64,000 nt of DNA. Source: Deltaproteobacteria bacterium (GTDB taxonomy: Bacteria; Desulfobacterota; Binatia; DP-6). Shown piece after piece: positions 54,227-63,335 of this stretch (position 1 is its first letter; each line of letters opens with the position of its first letter). The position numbers and the translations under genes were made by a program. Where the stretch lies: assembly GCA_005888095.1 (NCBI GenBank), contig VBKF01000125.1, forward strand, positions 1 to 64,000, read 5' to 3'. Below the pieces are notes generated by a model that worked only from the letters and a program-made list of their open reading frames with translations, did no database searches and was not told where the DNA came from.

Positions 54227-55234
54227 GTGCGGCGGGCGCTGCCCTACCTGCTGCTCGCCGCCGCGCTTGCCGGCGTGCTGGCGTCGCGCGGGCGTCGCGT
54301 GCCGAGGCGTTATTCGGTGGAGCACGAGGTGGCGCCGGTCGCCGCGCTGGCACCCCCGGGCCGGCCGGTCGAGGCGGAACGGAGCGACGCGCTCGGCCGG
54401 CAGGGCGGCGCAACGGCGCGGCGCAGCCTGCCGCCCTCGCTGGCCGGAACCGTAGCGGACGGCGAGCTCGCGGTCGACGAGAGCGGCCGGCTCGTCGTGA
54501 CGCGCGAGACGCGCCGCTTCTTCGACTATTTTCTCGCCGGCGGCGGTGAGGAAGGCGTCGGGCGGGCGAGAGCCCGCCTCGTCGCAGAGGTCCGGAAGAG
54601 GCTGCCGGTGAGTGCCGTCCCGGAGGCAATCGGCCTCCTCGACCGCTACCTGGCCTATCGCCGGCGCGCGCGGCTCGCCGAGCAGGCGCTGGACGTCGGC
54701 GCCCGAGTGAGCCTCCTGCACGCCCTGCGGGAGCAGACGCTCGGCGCCGAAGCGGCGCGTGTCTTCTTCGCCGACGAGGAAGCGGCGGACGAAGCGGCGA
54801 TCGAACGGGCGCGGATCTCCGCCGACCCGTCGCTCGACGCTGCCGAACGCGGGCGCCGCGCGGCTCGCCTGGAGGAGCGGCTGCCGGAGCCCGTGCGCGA
54901 GGCCCGCGCGCAGGCCCTGGCCCCCCTCCGCCTGATGCAGGACGAGGAGCGTTTGCGGGCGAGCGGCGCCTCGCCCGCCGAGATCCGGGCCTTGCGAGAG
55001 CGTTCCTTCGGCGCGGAAGCGGCCGACCGCCTCGAGGACCTCGACCGCCAGCGGGCCGCCTGGCAGCGGCGTCTCGACGATTACCGCGAGGCGCGTGACG
55101 CCATCGCGCGGAGCGATTCGCTCGATGCCGGCGCACGCGATCGGGCGATCGAGACGCTGCGCGCCGAACGCTTCACGCCCGAGGAGCGGCTCCGCGTCGT
55201 CGCGCTCGACCGCATCCGGGAGACCGAGCGCTAG
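54227..55234 (+). CDS. lifO: Lipase-specific foldase (LifO-type chaperone)
   Basis: 335 residues, GTG start 5 bases after the lipase. N-terminal membrane anchor (LPYLLLAAALAGVLAS), then a soluble region. TRRFFDYFLAGGGEE matches the conserved RxxFDYxLSAxGE motif of lipase foldases. The rest is Arg/Glu/Ala-rich helical, as in LifO. It folds the lipase at 53286 in the periplasm. Ends at a TAG overlapping the small minus-strand frame at 55231. Confidence 0.88.
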   Translation: MRRALPYLLLAAALAGVLASRGRRVPRRYSVEHEVAPVAALAPPGRPVEAERSDALGRQGGATARRSLPPSLAGTVADGELAVDESGRLVVTRETRRFFDYFLAGGGEEGVGRARARLVAEVRKRLPVSAVPEAIGLLDRYLAYRRRARLAEQALDVGARVSLLHALREQTLGAEAARVFFADEEAADEAAIERARISADPSLDAAERGRRAARLEERLPEPVREARAQALAPLRLMQDEERLRASGASPAEIRALRERSFGAEAADRLEDLDRQRAAWQRRLDDYREARDAIARSDSLDAGARDRAIETLRAERFTPEERLRVVALDRIRETER

Positions 55235-55380
55235 CGCGTCTCGTCCCGCGGGGCGCGTGCCCCGAGCGCCAGCAACGCCACGCCGGCGAGGGCCCCGGCG
55301 TACGGGATGCCGGCGAGGAGACCGACGAGCGCCACGACGGCGCCGTGGAACGTCAGCTGCCGGGCCGCCCGCGGCTGCAC
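55231..55380 (-). pseudogene. Remnant of a small membrane protein
   Basis: Minus-strand frame from GTG 55380 to TAG 55231, 49 codons, coding QLTFHGAVVALVGLLAGIP then GALAGVALLALGA. The R-Q-L-x-F-H-G start with two hydrophobic helices resembles the N-terminal part of hydroxylaminobenzene-mutase-like membrane proteins, of which the rest is missing. Either a truncated gene or a new microprotein. Confidence 0.35.
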
Positions 55381-55462
55381 GCGCGGGCGGCGTCAACGCG
55401 AGCCGCCGGGCTTGCCGCCGGCAGGCCCGCGGCAGTATGCGCTCTCGCGGGAGGGTCACGTC

Positions 55463-55906
55463 ATGCCGTCGCTCAGCATGAGCCGAACCGAGCGCGAGGC
55501 ATTCCTCGCCGGGACGCACGTTGCGGTCGTCAGCATCGCCGACGGCGGGCGCGGGCCGCTCACCGTGCCGGTCTGGTATCGGTACGAACCCGGCGGCGCG
55601 GTGTGCTTCGTCACGGCGCGCACGTCGCGGAAGCTCGCGCTGATCAAGAAGGCGGGACGGTTGAGCCTCTGCGTGCAGACCGAGACGGCGCCCTACGAGT
55701 ACGTCACCGTCGAGGGGCCGGCGACAATCGGAGAGCCCGACTACGAGCGTGACATTCGCGGCGTGGCCCTTCGCTACCTGGGCGAGCGCGTGGGCGAGAT
55801 GTATCTCGCCATGACCGCCGAGCAGCGCGCCGCCGAGGGCGAGGTGCTGGTCTCGGTCCGGCCCGAGCGCTGGCTGACCGCCGACTTCCACAAGATGACG
55901 AGGTAG
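55463..55906 (+). CDS. Pyridoxamine-5'-phosphate oxidase-fold FMN protein
   Basis: 147 residues, GGGAGGG upstream of the ATG. Split-barrel flavin fold: SRTEREAFLAGTHVAVVS, GPLTVPVWYRY, LSLCVQTETAPYEYVTVEGPATI. Members of this group bind FMN or F420. Two bases before the flavin reductase gene, so they are probably one operon. Confidence 0.82.
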   Translation: MPSLSMSRTEREAFLAGTHVAVVSIADGGRGPLTVPVWYRYEPGGAVCFVTARTSRKLALIKKAGRLSLCVQTETAPYEYVTVEGPATIGEPDYERDIRGVALRYLGERVGEMYLAMTAEQRAAEGEVLVSVRPERWLTADFHKMTR

Positions 55907-55908
55907 CC

Positions 55909-56397
55909 ATGCACGCCGATGTGGTGCGGGCGCTCGCCGCACTGACGACGGGTATCTACGTGCTCACCGTGCGCGACGGCGACCGCCGGCACGGCATGTC
56001 GTCGTCGTGGGTGACGCAGGTCTCGGGCGACCCGCCGCTCGTCGCGGCGGCGATCGATCGCCGGCATTTCAGCCACGACGTCGTGGAGCGGACCCGTCGT
56101 TTCGCACTGAACGTGATCGGCGCGCGTGCGAAGCACCTGGAGGACTACTTCTATTCGGCCGCGTCCCGGCGGCCCGACAACCTCGACACCGTCGCCCGGG
56201 AGGACTCGCCGGACGGGCCGCCCCTGCTCCGCGACGCGATGGCCACGCTCGAGTGCCGGGTCACGGCCGCGCACGCGGCGGGGGATCACACGCTCTTCGT
56301 CGCGTCGATCGAGCGGGTCACGTGGCGCGGCGACGACCGGCCGCTCACGTCGCAGGACCTGGACTACGTGTACGTGGGCGAGGTCGTGCGTCGCTGA
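55909..56397 (+). CDS. Flavin reductase-like domain protein
   Basis: 162 residues. RALAALTTGIYVLTVRDG, GMSSSWVTQVSGDPPLVAAAID, FALNVIGARAKHLEDYFY and LECRVTAAHAAGDHTLFVASI are the flavin-reductase (split barrel) signatures. Probably supplies reduced FMN, or is an FMN-dependent reductase itself, to oxygenases such as the LLM or diiron proteins; inference. Confidence 0.85.
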   Translation: MHADVVRALAALTTGIYVLTVRDGDRRHGMSSSWVTQVSGDPPLVAAAIDRRHFSHDVVERTRRFALNVIGARAKHLEDYFYSAASRRPDNLDTVAREDSPDGPPLLRDAMATLECRVTAAHAAGDHTLFVASIERVTWRGDDRPLTSQDLDYVYVGEVVRR

Positions 56398-56635
56398 GTG
56401 CCGGGACGCGCCGCCGATCGCGTGTCGTCGGCCGTGCGCTCGGGACTGAGACTTGCCGCCGCGAAGCGCCGAGCGAACGAGTGTGCGGCGCGAGCGGCGA
56501 AACGCCGCAGGAATGCCGCCCCGTCAGCTCCCGGTCAGGTCGGCGTCCGCCGGTCCGATCGTCCACGCAGCGACGGCCCTGGCACAGGGCTCGCACACCG
56601 GCCTCCACGGTAACGGCCCAACAAGGAGGTCGACA

Positions 56636-57655
56636 ATGCGCGGTCCGCAACGCTTGCTTGCTCTCTTTTCGCTCCTCGCGCTTCACACAGGCGTGTGGGC
56701 GACGGACGGCCGAAGACCCGACTCGCGCTCGTGCCCGGACGACCTGCAAGCAGCGGTCGCCGCGCACTGCCCGTGCGACGGCCAGGTGAACCACGGGCAG
56801 TACGTGAGCTGCGTCGTCCGCTACGGCATCGCGCTGCGGAAGGCCGGCTGCCGGGGAGGGACGACGGTGCGCATGATCCGCTGCGCCGCACTCTCGACCT
56901 GCGGGAGGCCGGGCGCCGTGGTCTGCTGCACGAGCAGCCCCGGCACCTGCGACGATCCGGCGCCCGGCGACGGGACCGCCCCGGGCGTCTGCCGGAAGAC
57001 CCGCATGCGGATCACGCGCGACGAGGCGACGTGCACGGCGGCCGGCGGCGTCTCCGGCGGCCGAGGCAGCATGTGCTGGGCCTGCGCCACGAGCTCGACG
57101 ACCACCACGAGCACCTCGACGTCGACGACGACCTCGAGCACCGTCGTCCGCGCTCCCGTCACCACCACCAGCACCACCACGACCACGAGCACCACGACGC
57201 TGCCGGCAGGTGTGACGTACGGCAACGCCGTCGAGTTCCCCGGAGCCAGCCAACACACGCCCGGCTACCTGCTCGGAGGCCCGATCAGCGTGCCGCAGGC
57301 GTCCACCCTCACTCACCTCGGCGTGATCGCCAAGAGCGGCGGTCCACACGTCATCCTGGCGCTCTACTCGGACACGGCCGGCGAGCCGGACCGGCTGGTG
57401 GCGTTCACCCCGGCCACCTCGATGACCGTCGGCGCGATGGAGATGCCCCTCACGTCGACGCCTCTCGCGCCCGGAGTCTACTGGATCATGGGCGTCTACG
57501 ACGCTGACGCCTCGATCGGCATCGACGAGAGCGATGCGGCCGCGCCCGTCCGCTATCTCTCCCAGTCCTTCTCCGACCCGCTGCCCGATCCGTTGCCGCC
57601 CGCGTTCTCGTACGCCGGGCAGACGTTCAACTACTACATCAGGGTGGCGGAGTAG
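56636..57655 (+). CDS. Secreted protein with Thr/Ser-rich linker
   Basis: 339 residues, AAGGAGG 6 bases before ATG. Signal peptide to about residue 25. N-terminal Cys domain (CPDDLQ, HCPCDGQVNHGQYVSC). Then a Ser/Thr-rich linker of about 40 residues (ATSSTTTTSTSTSTTTSSTV) and a beta-sandwich-like C-terminus (LTHLGVIAKSGGPHVILALYS) that resembles carbohydrate-binding or choice-of-anchor domains. The same architecture as the larger protein at 41721. Confidence 0.72.
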   Translation: MRGPQRLLALFSLLALHTGVWATDGRRPDSRSCPDDLQAAVAAHCPCDGQVNHGQYVSCVVRYGIALRKAGCRGGTTVRMIRCAALSTCGRPGAVVCCTSSPGTCDDPAPGDGTAPGVCRKTRMRITRDEATCTAAGGVSGGRGSMCWACATSSTTTTSTSTSTTTSSTVVRAPVTTTSTTTTTSTTTLPAGVTYGNAVEFPGASQHTPGYLLGGPISVPQASTLTHLGVIAKSGGPHVILALYSDTAGEPDRLVAFTPATSMTVGAMEMPLTSTPLAPGVYWIMGVYDADASIGIDESDAAAPVRYLSQSFSDPLPDPLPPAFSYAGQTFNYYIRVAE

Positions 57656-57661
57656 GCCGGG

Positions 57662-57808
57662 TCATCCGCCCGAAGGATCGAGGATCCGTCGGAGCCGCGC
57701 GTGCGCGCCGACGAGAAAATCGGCGACGACGCGTGCCCCGCGCGCCCGGCTCCGGGCACGGTAGTCGCGCCACAGACGGCCGGCGAGCGCGGAGGTCTCC
57801 GCCGACAT
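57662..57808 (-). pseudogene. Fragment of a PIN-domain toxin
   Basis: Open minus-strand frame, ATG 57808 to TGA 57662, 48 codons. ARSRARGARVVADFLVGAHA matches the C-terminal part of VapC toxins with its acidic residue (ADFLxGAHA). The following LLTRD segment is replaced by RRILDPSGG, and the N-terminal half with the first Asp is missing. A relic, not an active toxin. Confidence 0.55.
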
Positions 57809-57811
57809 GTC

Positions 57812-57832
57812 GCTTTACTTTTTCGGTAAAGC
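57812..57832. repeat. 7-bp inverted repeat GCTTTAC/GTAAAGC
   Basis: Arms 57812-57818 and 57826-57832, loop of 7 bases, just upstream of the PIN fragment. It may be the old operator of a lost antitoxin. Confidence 0.4.
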
Positions 57833-57895
57833 AAACCCGGCGTTGCGGCCGGAAGCGAGAGCATGGTACCGCGAGCCGCGACGGAGGGGTCTCGA

Positions 57896-58723
57896 ATGGC
57901 ATACGGCGAGTACCGCTGCCTGCGCGTGCGCCTCGATCGCGGCGTGGCGTTCGTCACCATCGACCATCCACCGATCAACCTCCTCGACGTCGCGCTCATG
58001 CGCGAGCTCGACGGGATCGGGAAGGAGCTCGAGGGCGACGACGCCGTGCGCGTGGTCGTCTTCGACAGCGCCGATCCCGACTTCTTCATCGCGCACGCCG
58101 ACGTCGCGCTGATCAGGCAGCTCCCGACGAGCGCGCCCCGGCCGACGACGCTCGGCTTCTTCCACGCCATGGTCGAGCGCTTCCGGACCATGCCGAAGGC
58201 GACGATCGGGAAGATCGAGGGGCGGGCGCGCGGCGGCGGCAGCGAGTTCCTCCTCTCGCTCGACCTCCGCTTCGGCGCCCTCGGCCGGGCCGTCCTCGCG
58301 CAGCCCGAGGTGGCGCTCGGCATCCTTCCCGGTGGTAGCGGCACGCAGCGCCTGCCGCGCCTCATCGGCCGGGCGCGAGCGCTCGAGGTGATCCTCGGCG
58401 GCGAGGATGTGCCCGCGGAGCTGGCCGAGCGCTGGGGCTACCTGAATCGCGCCTTGCCGCCCGCGGAGCTGGGACCGTTCGTCGAGCGCCTGGCGTTCCG
58501 GATCGCGTCCTTCCCGGCCGACGCGATCGCGCTCGCCAAGGCCGCCGTCAACGCCGCCGAGCTGCCGACGGAGCAAGGGCTCCTCGAGGAGGCCGCGTGC
58601 TTCAACGGCACGCTCGGCACCGCCGCGGCGCGCCAGCGGATGGCGCGCTTCCTGGAGCTCGGTGGTCAGACGCGGGCCGTCGAGCTGCACCTCGGCTCGC
58701 TCGTCGATCGGCTCGCGGAGTAG
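57896..58723 (+). CDS. Enoyl-CoA hydratase/isomerase family protein
   Basis: 275 residues from ATG 57896; GGAGGGG is 6 bases upstream. Crotonase fold: VAFVTIDHPPINLLD, GRARGGGSEFLLSLDLRFG, PEVALGILPGGSGTQRLPRLIG, LNRALPP. The first acid of the oxyanion region (usually near the AHADVAL helix) is not obvious, so hydratase activity is uncertain. The MBL-fold gene follows after 5 bases. Confidence 0.85.
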   Translation: MAYGEYRCLRVRLDRGVAFVTIDHPPINLLDVALMRELDGIGKELEGDDAVRVVVFDSADPDFFIAHADVALIRQLPTSAPRPTTLGFFHAMVERFRTMPKATIGKIEGRARGGGSEFLLSLDLRFGALGRAVLAQPEVALGILPGGSGTQRLPRLIGRARALEVILGGEDVPAELAERWGYLNRALPPAELGPFVERLAFRIASFPADAIALAKAAVNAAELPTEQGLLEEAACFNGTLGTAAARQRMARFLELGGQTRAVELHLGSLVDRLAE

Positions 58724-58728
58724 CGCGC

Positions 58729-59487
58729 GTGGCCGTCCGGCTCTTCGCGCTCACCTGTGGGTGGCTGACCGGCCCGGCGGGCGGGTTCCTCGCCGGCGCG
58801 ACGGGCCGTCTCCGCGTCCCCGTGCCGGCCTTCCTGATCGACCATCCCGGCGGCAAGGTGCTCTTCGACAGCGGCCTCCACCCCGATGCCGGGCGCGATC
58901 CTCAGACACGGCTCGGTCCCGCCGCGCACGTCTTCGAGGTGGAGCTCCGGGACGGAGAGGACGTCGCGGCGCGCCTCGCCGCGCTCGGCGTCCGTCCGGC
59001 AGAGATCCGGTACCTGATCACCTCCCACCTGCACTTCGACCACACGGGCGGCCACGCTTCGATCCCGAACGCGCGGGTCGTCGTGCAGCGCCGGGAATGG
59101 GACGCGGGCCACGACACCGACCTCATGGCACGCAACTTCTACGACGCGCGCAACTACGACACGGGGCACGAGGTGCTCGCGGTCGACGGCGAGCACGACC
59201 TCTTCGGCGACGGCCGCGTCGTCTGCCTGCCAACCTACGGCCACACCCCCGGCCACCAGTCGCTCCGCGTCCGGCTCGGCGGTGGCGACGTGGTGCTCAC
59301 CGCCGACGCCTGCTACCTCCGGCGCACGCTCGAGGAGCTGCACCTCCCCGCGATCGTCCACGACCCGCCGGCGATGCTCGCATCGCTGCATCGCCTGCGG
59401 GCGCTCCAGCAGGCCGGAGCCCGAATCTTCTACGGCCACGACCCCGAATTCTGGGCGACGGTGCCGCAGGCACCGGGCGAAGTTTGA
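58729..59487 (+). CDS. Metallo-beta-lactamase-fold lactonase-like hydrolase
   Basis: 252 residues from GTG. HxHxDH in TSHLHFDHTGGH, further ligands in YGHTPGH, ADACYL and YGHDPEFW. LRVPVPAFLIDHPGGKVLFDSG recalls AttM/AiiA-type N-acyl-homoserine lactonases, which open lactone rings. In a lipid-rich context it could act on other lactones. Confidence 0.85.
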   Translation: MAVRLFALTCGWLTGPAGGFLAGATGRLRVPVPAFLIDHPGGKVLFDSGLHPDAGRDPQTRLGPAAHVFEVELRDGEDVAARLAALGVRPAEIRYLITSHLHFDHTGGHASIPNARVVVQRREWDAGHDTDLMARNFYDARNYDTGHEVLAVDGEHDLFGDGRVVCLPTYGHTPGHQSLRVRLGGGDVVLTADACYLRRTLEELHLPAIVHDPPAMLASLHRLRALQQAGARIFYGHDPEFWATVPQAPGEV

Positions 59488-59495
59488 TACGCCGG

Positions 59496-59512
59496 CCGCG
59501 GCTTGGCCGCGG
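59496..59512. terminator. Hairpin between convergent genes
   Basis: CCGCGGC-TTG-GCCGCGG, 7-bp perfect arms, between the MBL-fold and methyltransferase genes. No T-run follows, so intrinsic termination is not proven. The rest of this gap is GC-rich with further short repeats and the only TTAATTAA found in the region. Confidence 0.35.
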
Positions 59513-59591
59513 GCGGCGCGGGGTCCGGGGGCATCGGAGCAGCGCAGCGCGCGGAGCGCGCGAGCAGCGCACGGGCCCCCGGGGGCGTTAA

Positions 59592-60590
59592 TTAAGCCGG
59601 CGCTCCCTCGACGATCGAGAGCGGCGTGGGGGTCGGCACCACGCGCGTGAGCCGCAGGCCCGCGGCGGCGTAGACCGCGGCGAACTCCCCCTCGGTCCGC
59701 TCGCGGCCCGGACAGAGGATCATCATGAGCAGGTCGGAGACCTTGCTCGGGTCCGGCTCGTTCCCGGGTCGCACCACGGCGTCGATCGCCAGCACCCGTC
59801 CCGCCGCCGGCAGGCCTTCCCGGCAGCGCCGGAGGATGGCGACGCACGTGTCGTCGTCCCAGTCGTGCAGGACGCGCTTCAGGACGTAGGCGTCGAACAG
59901 CGCCGGCACCGACTGGAGGAAATCGCCCCCGAGACGGCTGGTACGCCCGCGGAGGTCCGGGGCGTCGAGGACCGTCGCCTCCTTCACGACGTGCGGCAGG
60001 TCGTAGAGGGCGCCGCGTACGTCGGGATGCGCCCGCAGGATCGCGGCGAGGAAGCCGCCACGCCCGCCGCCGACGTCGATCACGCGGGCGAAGGCGGAGA
60101 AGTCGTAGGCCGCGGCGATCGGGGTGTTCTCCATCTCCGAGAACATCGCCATGCCGGTGTCGAAGACGGCGGCCGCCTCCGGGTGGCGCGCGAGGTAGTC
60201 GAAGAAGCGCGCGCCGAAGACGCGCTCGAAGGCGGGCTCGCCGGTGACGACGCTCTGGGTCATCTCGCCGCACGGCCGGTTGAAGAGCGCGTCGCCGGCC
60301 ATGAGGACGGCGTCGCGCACGGAGCCGGGCCTCGCCGAGAGGAGCGTGGCGCCGAGGGGGTTGAGCGCGTAGCGGCCCGTGGTCTCCTCCGCGACGAACA
60401 CGTCGAAGCTCGCGAGCGCGCGCAGCAGGCGACCGAGGGAGGGGGCATGGGCCCCGCTGGCGCGGGCGAGCTCGTCGACGCTCTTCGGGCCCGCCTCGAG
60501 CAGGTCGGCGATCCCGAGTCGGGCGGCGACGTACACCGCCTGCGCGATGACGTTGCCGAAGGCCATCGCCGTCATGCGGAACGCTTCCAT
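59592..60590 (-). CDS. O-methyltransferase (class I, family 2)
   Basis: 332 residues. N-terminal dimerisation helices (AVYVAARLGIADLLEAGPKSVDELARA), SAM motif VIDVGGGRGGFLA, LYDLPHVVKE, and a catalytic His/Asp region in YVLKRVLHDWDDDTCVAILRR. Transfers methyl groups to hydroxyls of small molecules. Upstream partner on the same strand is the amidase gene, 12 bases away. Substrate unknown. Confidence 0.88.
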   Translation of the reverse strand: MEAFRMTAMAFGNVIAQAVYVAARLGIADLLEAGPKSVDELARASGAHAPSLGRLLRALASFDVFVAEETTGRYALNPLGATLLSARPGSVRDAVLMAGDALFNRPCGEMTQSVVTGEPAFERVFGARFFDYLARHPEAAAVFDTGMAMFSEMENTPIAAAYDFSAFARVIDVGGGRGGFLAAILRAHPDVRGALYDLPHVVKEATVLDAPDLRGRTSRLGGDFLQSVPALFDAYVLKRVLHDWDDDTCVAILRRCREGLPAAGRVLAIDAVVRPGNEPDPSKVSDLLMMILCPGRERTEGEFAAVYAAAGLRLTRVVPTPTPLSIVEGAPA

Positions 60591-60602
60591 CGGCCGCTCC
60601 GC

Positions 60603-62048
60603 TCAGGCGTGAATCGGCGGCCGGCGCTCGGCCCATGGCCGCGCCTGCTCGAGCTGCGCGGCGACGCGGATCAGCAGATCCTCGCGCCCGTACGCGGCTG
60701 CCAGCTGGATGCCGATCGGCAACCCCTCGTCGTTCCACTCGAGAGGCAACGAGATGGCGGGCTGGCCCGTCATGTTGAACGGCGAGGTGAAGCCGGCGAA
60801 CTGCGCCGCCCGCATGCCGGCCGCGACCGGATCCTCGCGCGAGGGCGTGAAGGTGCCGAGCGGCGGCGGTGGCTGGGGGAGCGTGGGTGTGAGCAGGAGG
60901 TCGAAGCCCGACGCCCACCAGCCGGCCATGCGGCGGGTGTAGCCGTGCAGCCAGTCGACCGTGGCGAGGTACTGCTGTGCGGTGCAGGCGCGGCCCAGCT
61001 CGGTGAGGGCCCAGTTGAGCGGATCGAGGTCATCGGGTCCGAACGACGCGCCGGTGAGCTCGCCGAGGACGTCCACCATGCGCGCGACGTGCGTTGCGTA
61101 CATCATCGAGAAGTGCCGGCCCACCTCGACCTCGTCGAGCGCACCGGGATGCGACGGCTCGACGGCGTGTCCGAGGGACTCGAGGAGGCGCGCCGCGCTC
61201 TCGGCCGCGGCGCGGCAATCGGGATGCGTCGGGGCGATCTCGCCGGGGAGCCTCACGAGGATGCCGATGCGCAGCCGTCCCGGATCGGCGCCCACCTCCT
61301 CGGCGAACGGCCGGCGCGGCGGCGGAGCCGTGTGGGGGTCGCCGGGCTCGTAGCCGGCAAGCACGTCGAGCAAGGCGGCCGTGTCGCGCACCGACCGCGT
61401 CACCACGCCCTCGTGAGCGAGGCCGGCGAGGGGCTCGCCGAGGTCGGGGCCGAAGGAGATGCGGGCGCGCGACGGCTTCAGGCCGACGACGCCGCACTCG
61501 CTCGCCGGGATGCGGATCGACCCGCCGCCGTCGTTCGCATGCGCGGCCGGCACCAGGCCGGCAGCGACCGCCGCCGCCGAGCCGCCGCTCGAGCCACCCG
61601 TCGAGCGGCTCGGGTCCCAGGGGTTGCGCGTCGGGCCGTAGGCGTCGGGCTCGGTCGTCGGCAGCGTGCCGAGCTCGGGCGTGTTCGTCTTGCCGAGGAA
61701 GACGAAGCCCGCGGCGCGGAGCCTCGCGGCCGTGTTGGAGTCGTGCGGCGCCACGAAGCCGAGGCGCTTGAGCAGGCGGGTGCCCATGTGGTGGGGGTCG
61801 TCGGCCGAGTAGGCGAGCAGGTCCTTCAAGAGGAACGGCACGCCGCGAAAGGGCCCGCGTGGCAGGTTCGGCGACGCCGCCTGGGCGCGCGCCTTCTCGA
61901 AGAGCGGGATGATGACCGCGTTCAGCTTCGGGTTGACCGCCTCGACGCGGGCAATGGCCGCGTCGACGAGCGCCGAGGGGCTGAGTTTGCCGCGCCGCAC
62001 CAGCTCGGCCTGGGCGGTGGCGTCGAGGGTGGCGAGTTCGTCCGACAT
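60603..62048 (-). CDS. Amidase (amidase signature family)
   Basis: 481 residues, start [16 protein letters not shown]; the divergent gene starts 55 bases away. Ser-cisSer-Lys triad is visible: [12 protein letters not shown] (Lys) and [16 protein letters not shown] (both Ser). GAIT-like [17 protein letters not shown] follows. Hydrolyses amides to acids. A second copy of the C-terminus lies at 63897. Confidence 0.92.
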   Translation of the reverse strand: MSDELATLDATAQAELVRRGKLSPSALVDAAIARVEAVNPKLNAVIIPLFEKARAQAASPNLPRGPFRGVPFLLKDLLAYSADDPHHMGTRLLKRLGFVAPHDSNTAARLRAAGFVFLGKTNTPELGTLPTTEPDAYGPTRNPWDPSRSTGGSSGGSAAAVAAGLVPAAHANDGGGSIRIPASECGVVGLKPSRARISFGPDLGEPLAGLAHEGVVTRSVRDTAALLDVLAGYEPGDPHTAPPPRRPFAEEVGADPGRLRIGILVRLPGEIAPTHPDCRAAAESAARLLESLGHAVEPSHPGALDEVEVGRHFSMMYATHVARMVDVLGELTGASFGPDDLDPLNWALTELGRACTAQQYLATVDWLHGYTRRMAGWWASGFDLLLTPTLPQPPPPLGTFTPSREDPVAAGMRAAQFAGFTSPFNMTGQPAISLPLEWNDEGLPIGIQLAAAYGREDLLIRVAAQLEQARPWAERRPPIHA

Positions 62049-62088
62049 GCCGGCACCGTACGACAGCCCGGCGCCCGGGCACAAGAAG

Positions 62089-62097
62089 TGGTATAGC
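62089..62097 (+). promoter_or_regulatory. Extended -10 box, probably leaderless start
   Basis: TG-G-TATAGC, with the -10 box at 62092-62097 and the ATG at 62104, 6 bases apart. No ribosome binding site. Same layout as the dcd start. Confidence 0.45.
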
Positions 62098-62103
62098 GGC
62101 GCC

Positions 62104-63087
62104 ATGCCGATCCTCGGTGCCCGCCACGACTTCGCGCACCCGGTCGAGGCCGACACCGCCTGGAGCGAGTCGTACTACTTCAACGCCTACGATCCCGTGA
62201 CCGACACGGGCTTCTTCACGCGCATCGGCATCCGGCCGAACGAGGGGACCATGGACGTGGGCCTCTCGGTCTGGCTCCCCGGCACGGAGCTGGCGGTCGT
62301 GCGCGGCGTCCGCCCGCAGCGCGAGATGACCGACAGCGATCTTGCGGTCGCGGGGATGCGCTACGAGCGCCTCGCGCCCATGGAGCGCTGGTGGCTCGGG
62401 TGCGAGGCGGAGGCGATCGTCCTCGACCTCCGGGCCGCGCGCGCGCCGCGGCCGGCACGGGTCGTCATGGACGCGACCTTCCGGGCGCTCACCCCCGCGA
62501 TCGGCAGCGACGGGCAGGGACGATCCGGGACGGGTGCGAGCGCCGAGACGCGGCAGCACGTCGGCAAGGGTCACCTCGAGCAGGCGGGGCGCTGGAGCGG
62601 GTGGATCGAGGCCGGCGGCGTGCGCTACGAGCTCGCCCGGGCGCGCGGCAACCGCGACAAGTCGTGGGGACCGCGCCGCTGGGGTGGACCGCGCATGTGG
62701 CGCTGGTTCTCGATCAACGTCGGCGACGACGTGCACCTGGGCGGCATCCGCATCGCCACCGACGCCGGCGATCTCCACCGCGGCTGGATCTGGCGCGACG
62801 GCGCGGTCGCGAGCATCCGGTCGTGGGACGTGCGGACGGAGCTCGAGCCCGACGGCCTCACGCACCGGGTGACCCACGTGCGCGCGACGGACTCGAACGG
62901 CCGCGTGCACGCGCTCCGGGGCGACGTCCTGCGCGTCGCCGGCGTGCCGCACGAAGCCGGCGGCCGGCGGACGATCCTGAACGAGGGGTTGACGCGCTGG
63001 ACCTACGAGGGCCGCGAGGGATTCGGCATCGCGGAGTACCTCCACCAGCTCGACGCGCAGGGCCGTCCGGTCGTGCCGATCGAGTGA
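62104..63087 (+). CDS. CrtC/AttH-like lipocalin-type protein of unknown function
   Basis: 327 residues. Beta-rich protein with WSESYYFNAYDP near the start, WGPRRWGGPRMWRWFSINVGDD (a W-rich hallmark) and GGIRIATDAGDLHRGWIWRDG. This layout recalls hydroxyneurosporene-dehydrogenase-like (CrtC/AttH, DUF7065-type) two-lobe lipocalins that bind lipids or terpenoids. I cannot assign a reaction. Stop overlaps the next gene as GTGA. Confidence 0.6.
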   Translation: MPILGARHDFAHPVEADTAWSESYYFNAYDPVTDTGFFTRIGIRPNEGTMDVGLSVWLPGTELAVVRGVRPQREMTDSDLAVAGMRYERLAPMERWWLGCEAEAIVLDLRAARAPRPARVVMDATFRALTPAIGSDGQGRSGTGASAETRQHVGKGHLEQAGRWSGWIEAGGVRYELARARGNRDKSWGPRRWGGPRMWRWFSINVGDDVHLGGIRIATDAGDLHRGWIWRDGAVASIRSWDVRTELEPDGLTHRVTHVRATDSNGRVHALRGDVLRVAGVPHEAGGRRTILNEGLTRWTYEGREGFGIAEYLHQLDAQGRPVVPIE

Positions 63088-63335
63088 GGGCTCCTCGCCT
63101 CGCTATCCTACGCGAGGTCAACGAGGCCGGGCGCACGATCACCATCACACAGAACGGCGAGGCAAAAGTCGTCGTGATGGACGTCAACACGTACGACCGT
63201 TGGCGTTCCGCGACGGCCTTGCTCAAGCTGCTCGCGAACGGCGAGGCCGAGGTGCAGGCCGCCCGAGTCGTCTCGCAGACCGAAGCGTTCCGACGGGCGC
63301 GAGAAGCTATCCGGCGGACCAGGCAGGATGCCTGA
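63084..63335 (+). CDS. Phd/YefM-type antitoxin, N-terminally shortened
   Basis: 83 residues from GTG 63084. The core REVNEAGRTITITQNGEAKV and VVMDVNTYDRWRSATALLKL is a clear Phd-type antitoxin. Typical members have about 15 more residues before AILREVNE, so the DNA-binding N-terminus is shortened by the preceding gene or a deletion. A broken toxin follows in a CTGA overlap. Confidence 0.7.
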   Translation: MRAPRLAILREVNEAGRTITITQNGEAKVVVMDVNTYDRWRSATALLKLLANGEAEVQAARVVSQTEAFRRAREAIRRTRQDA

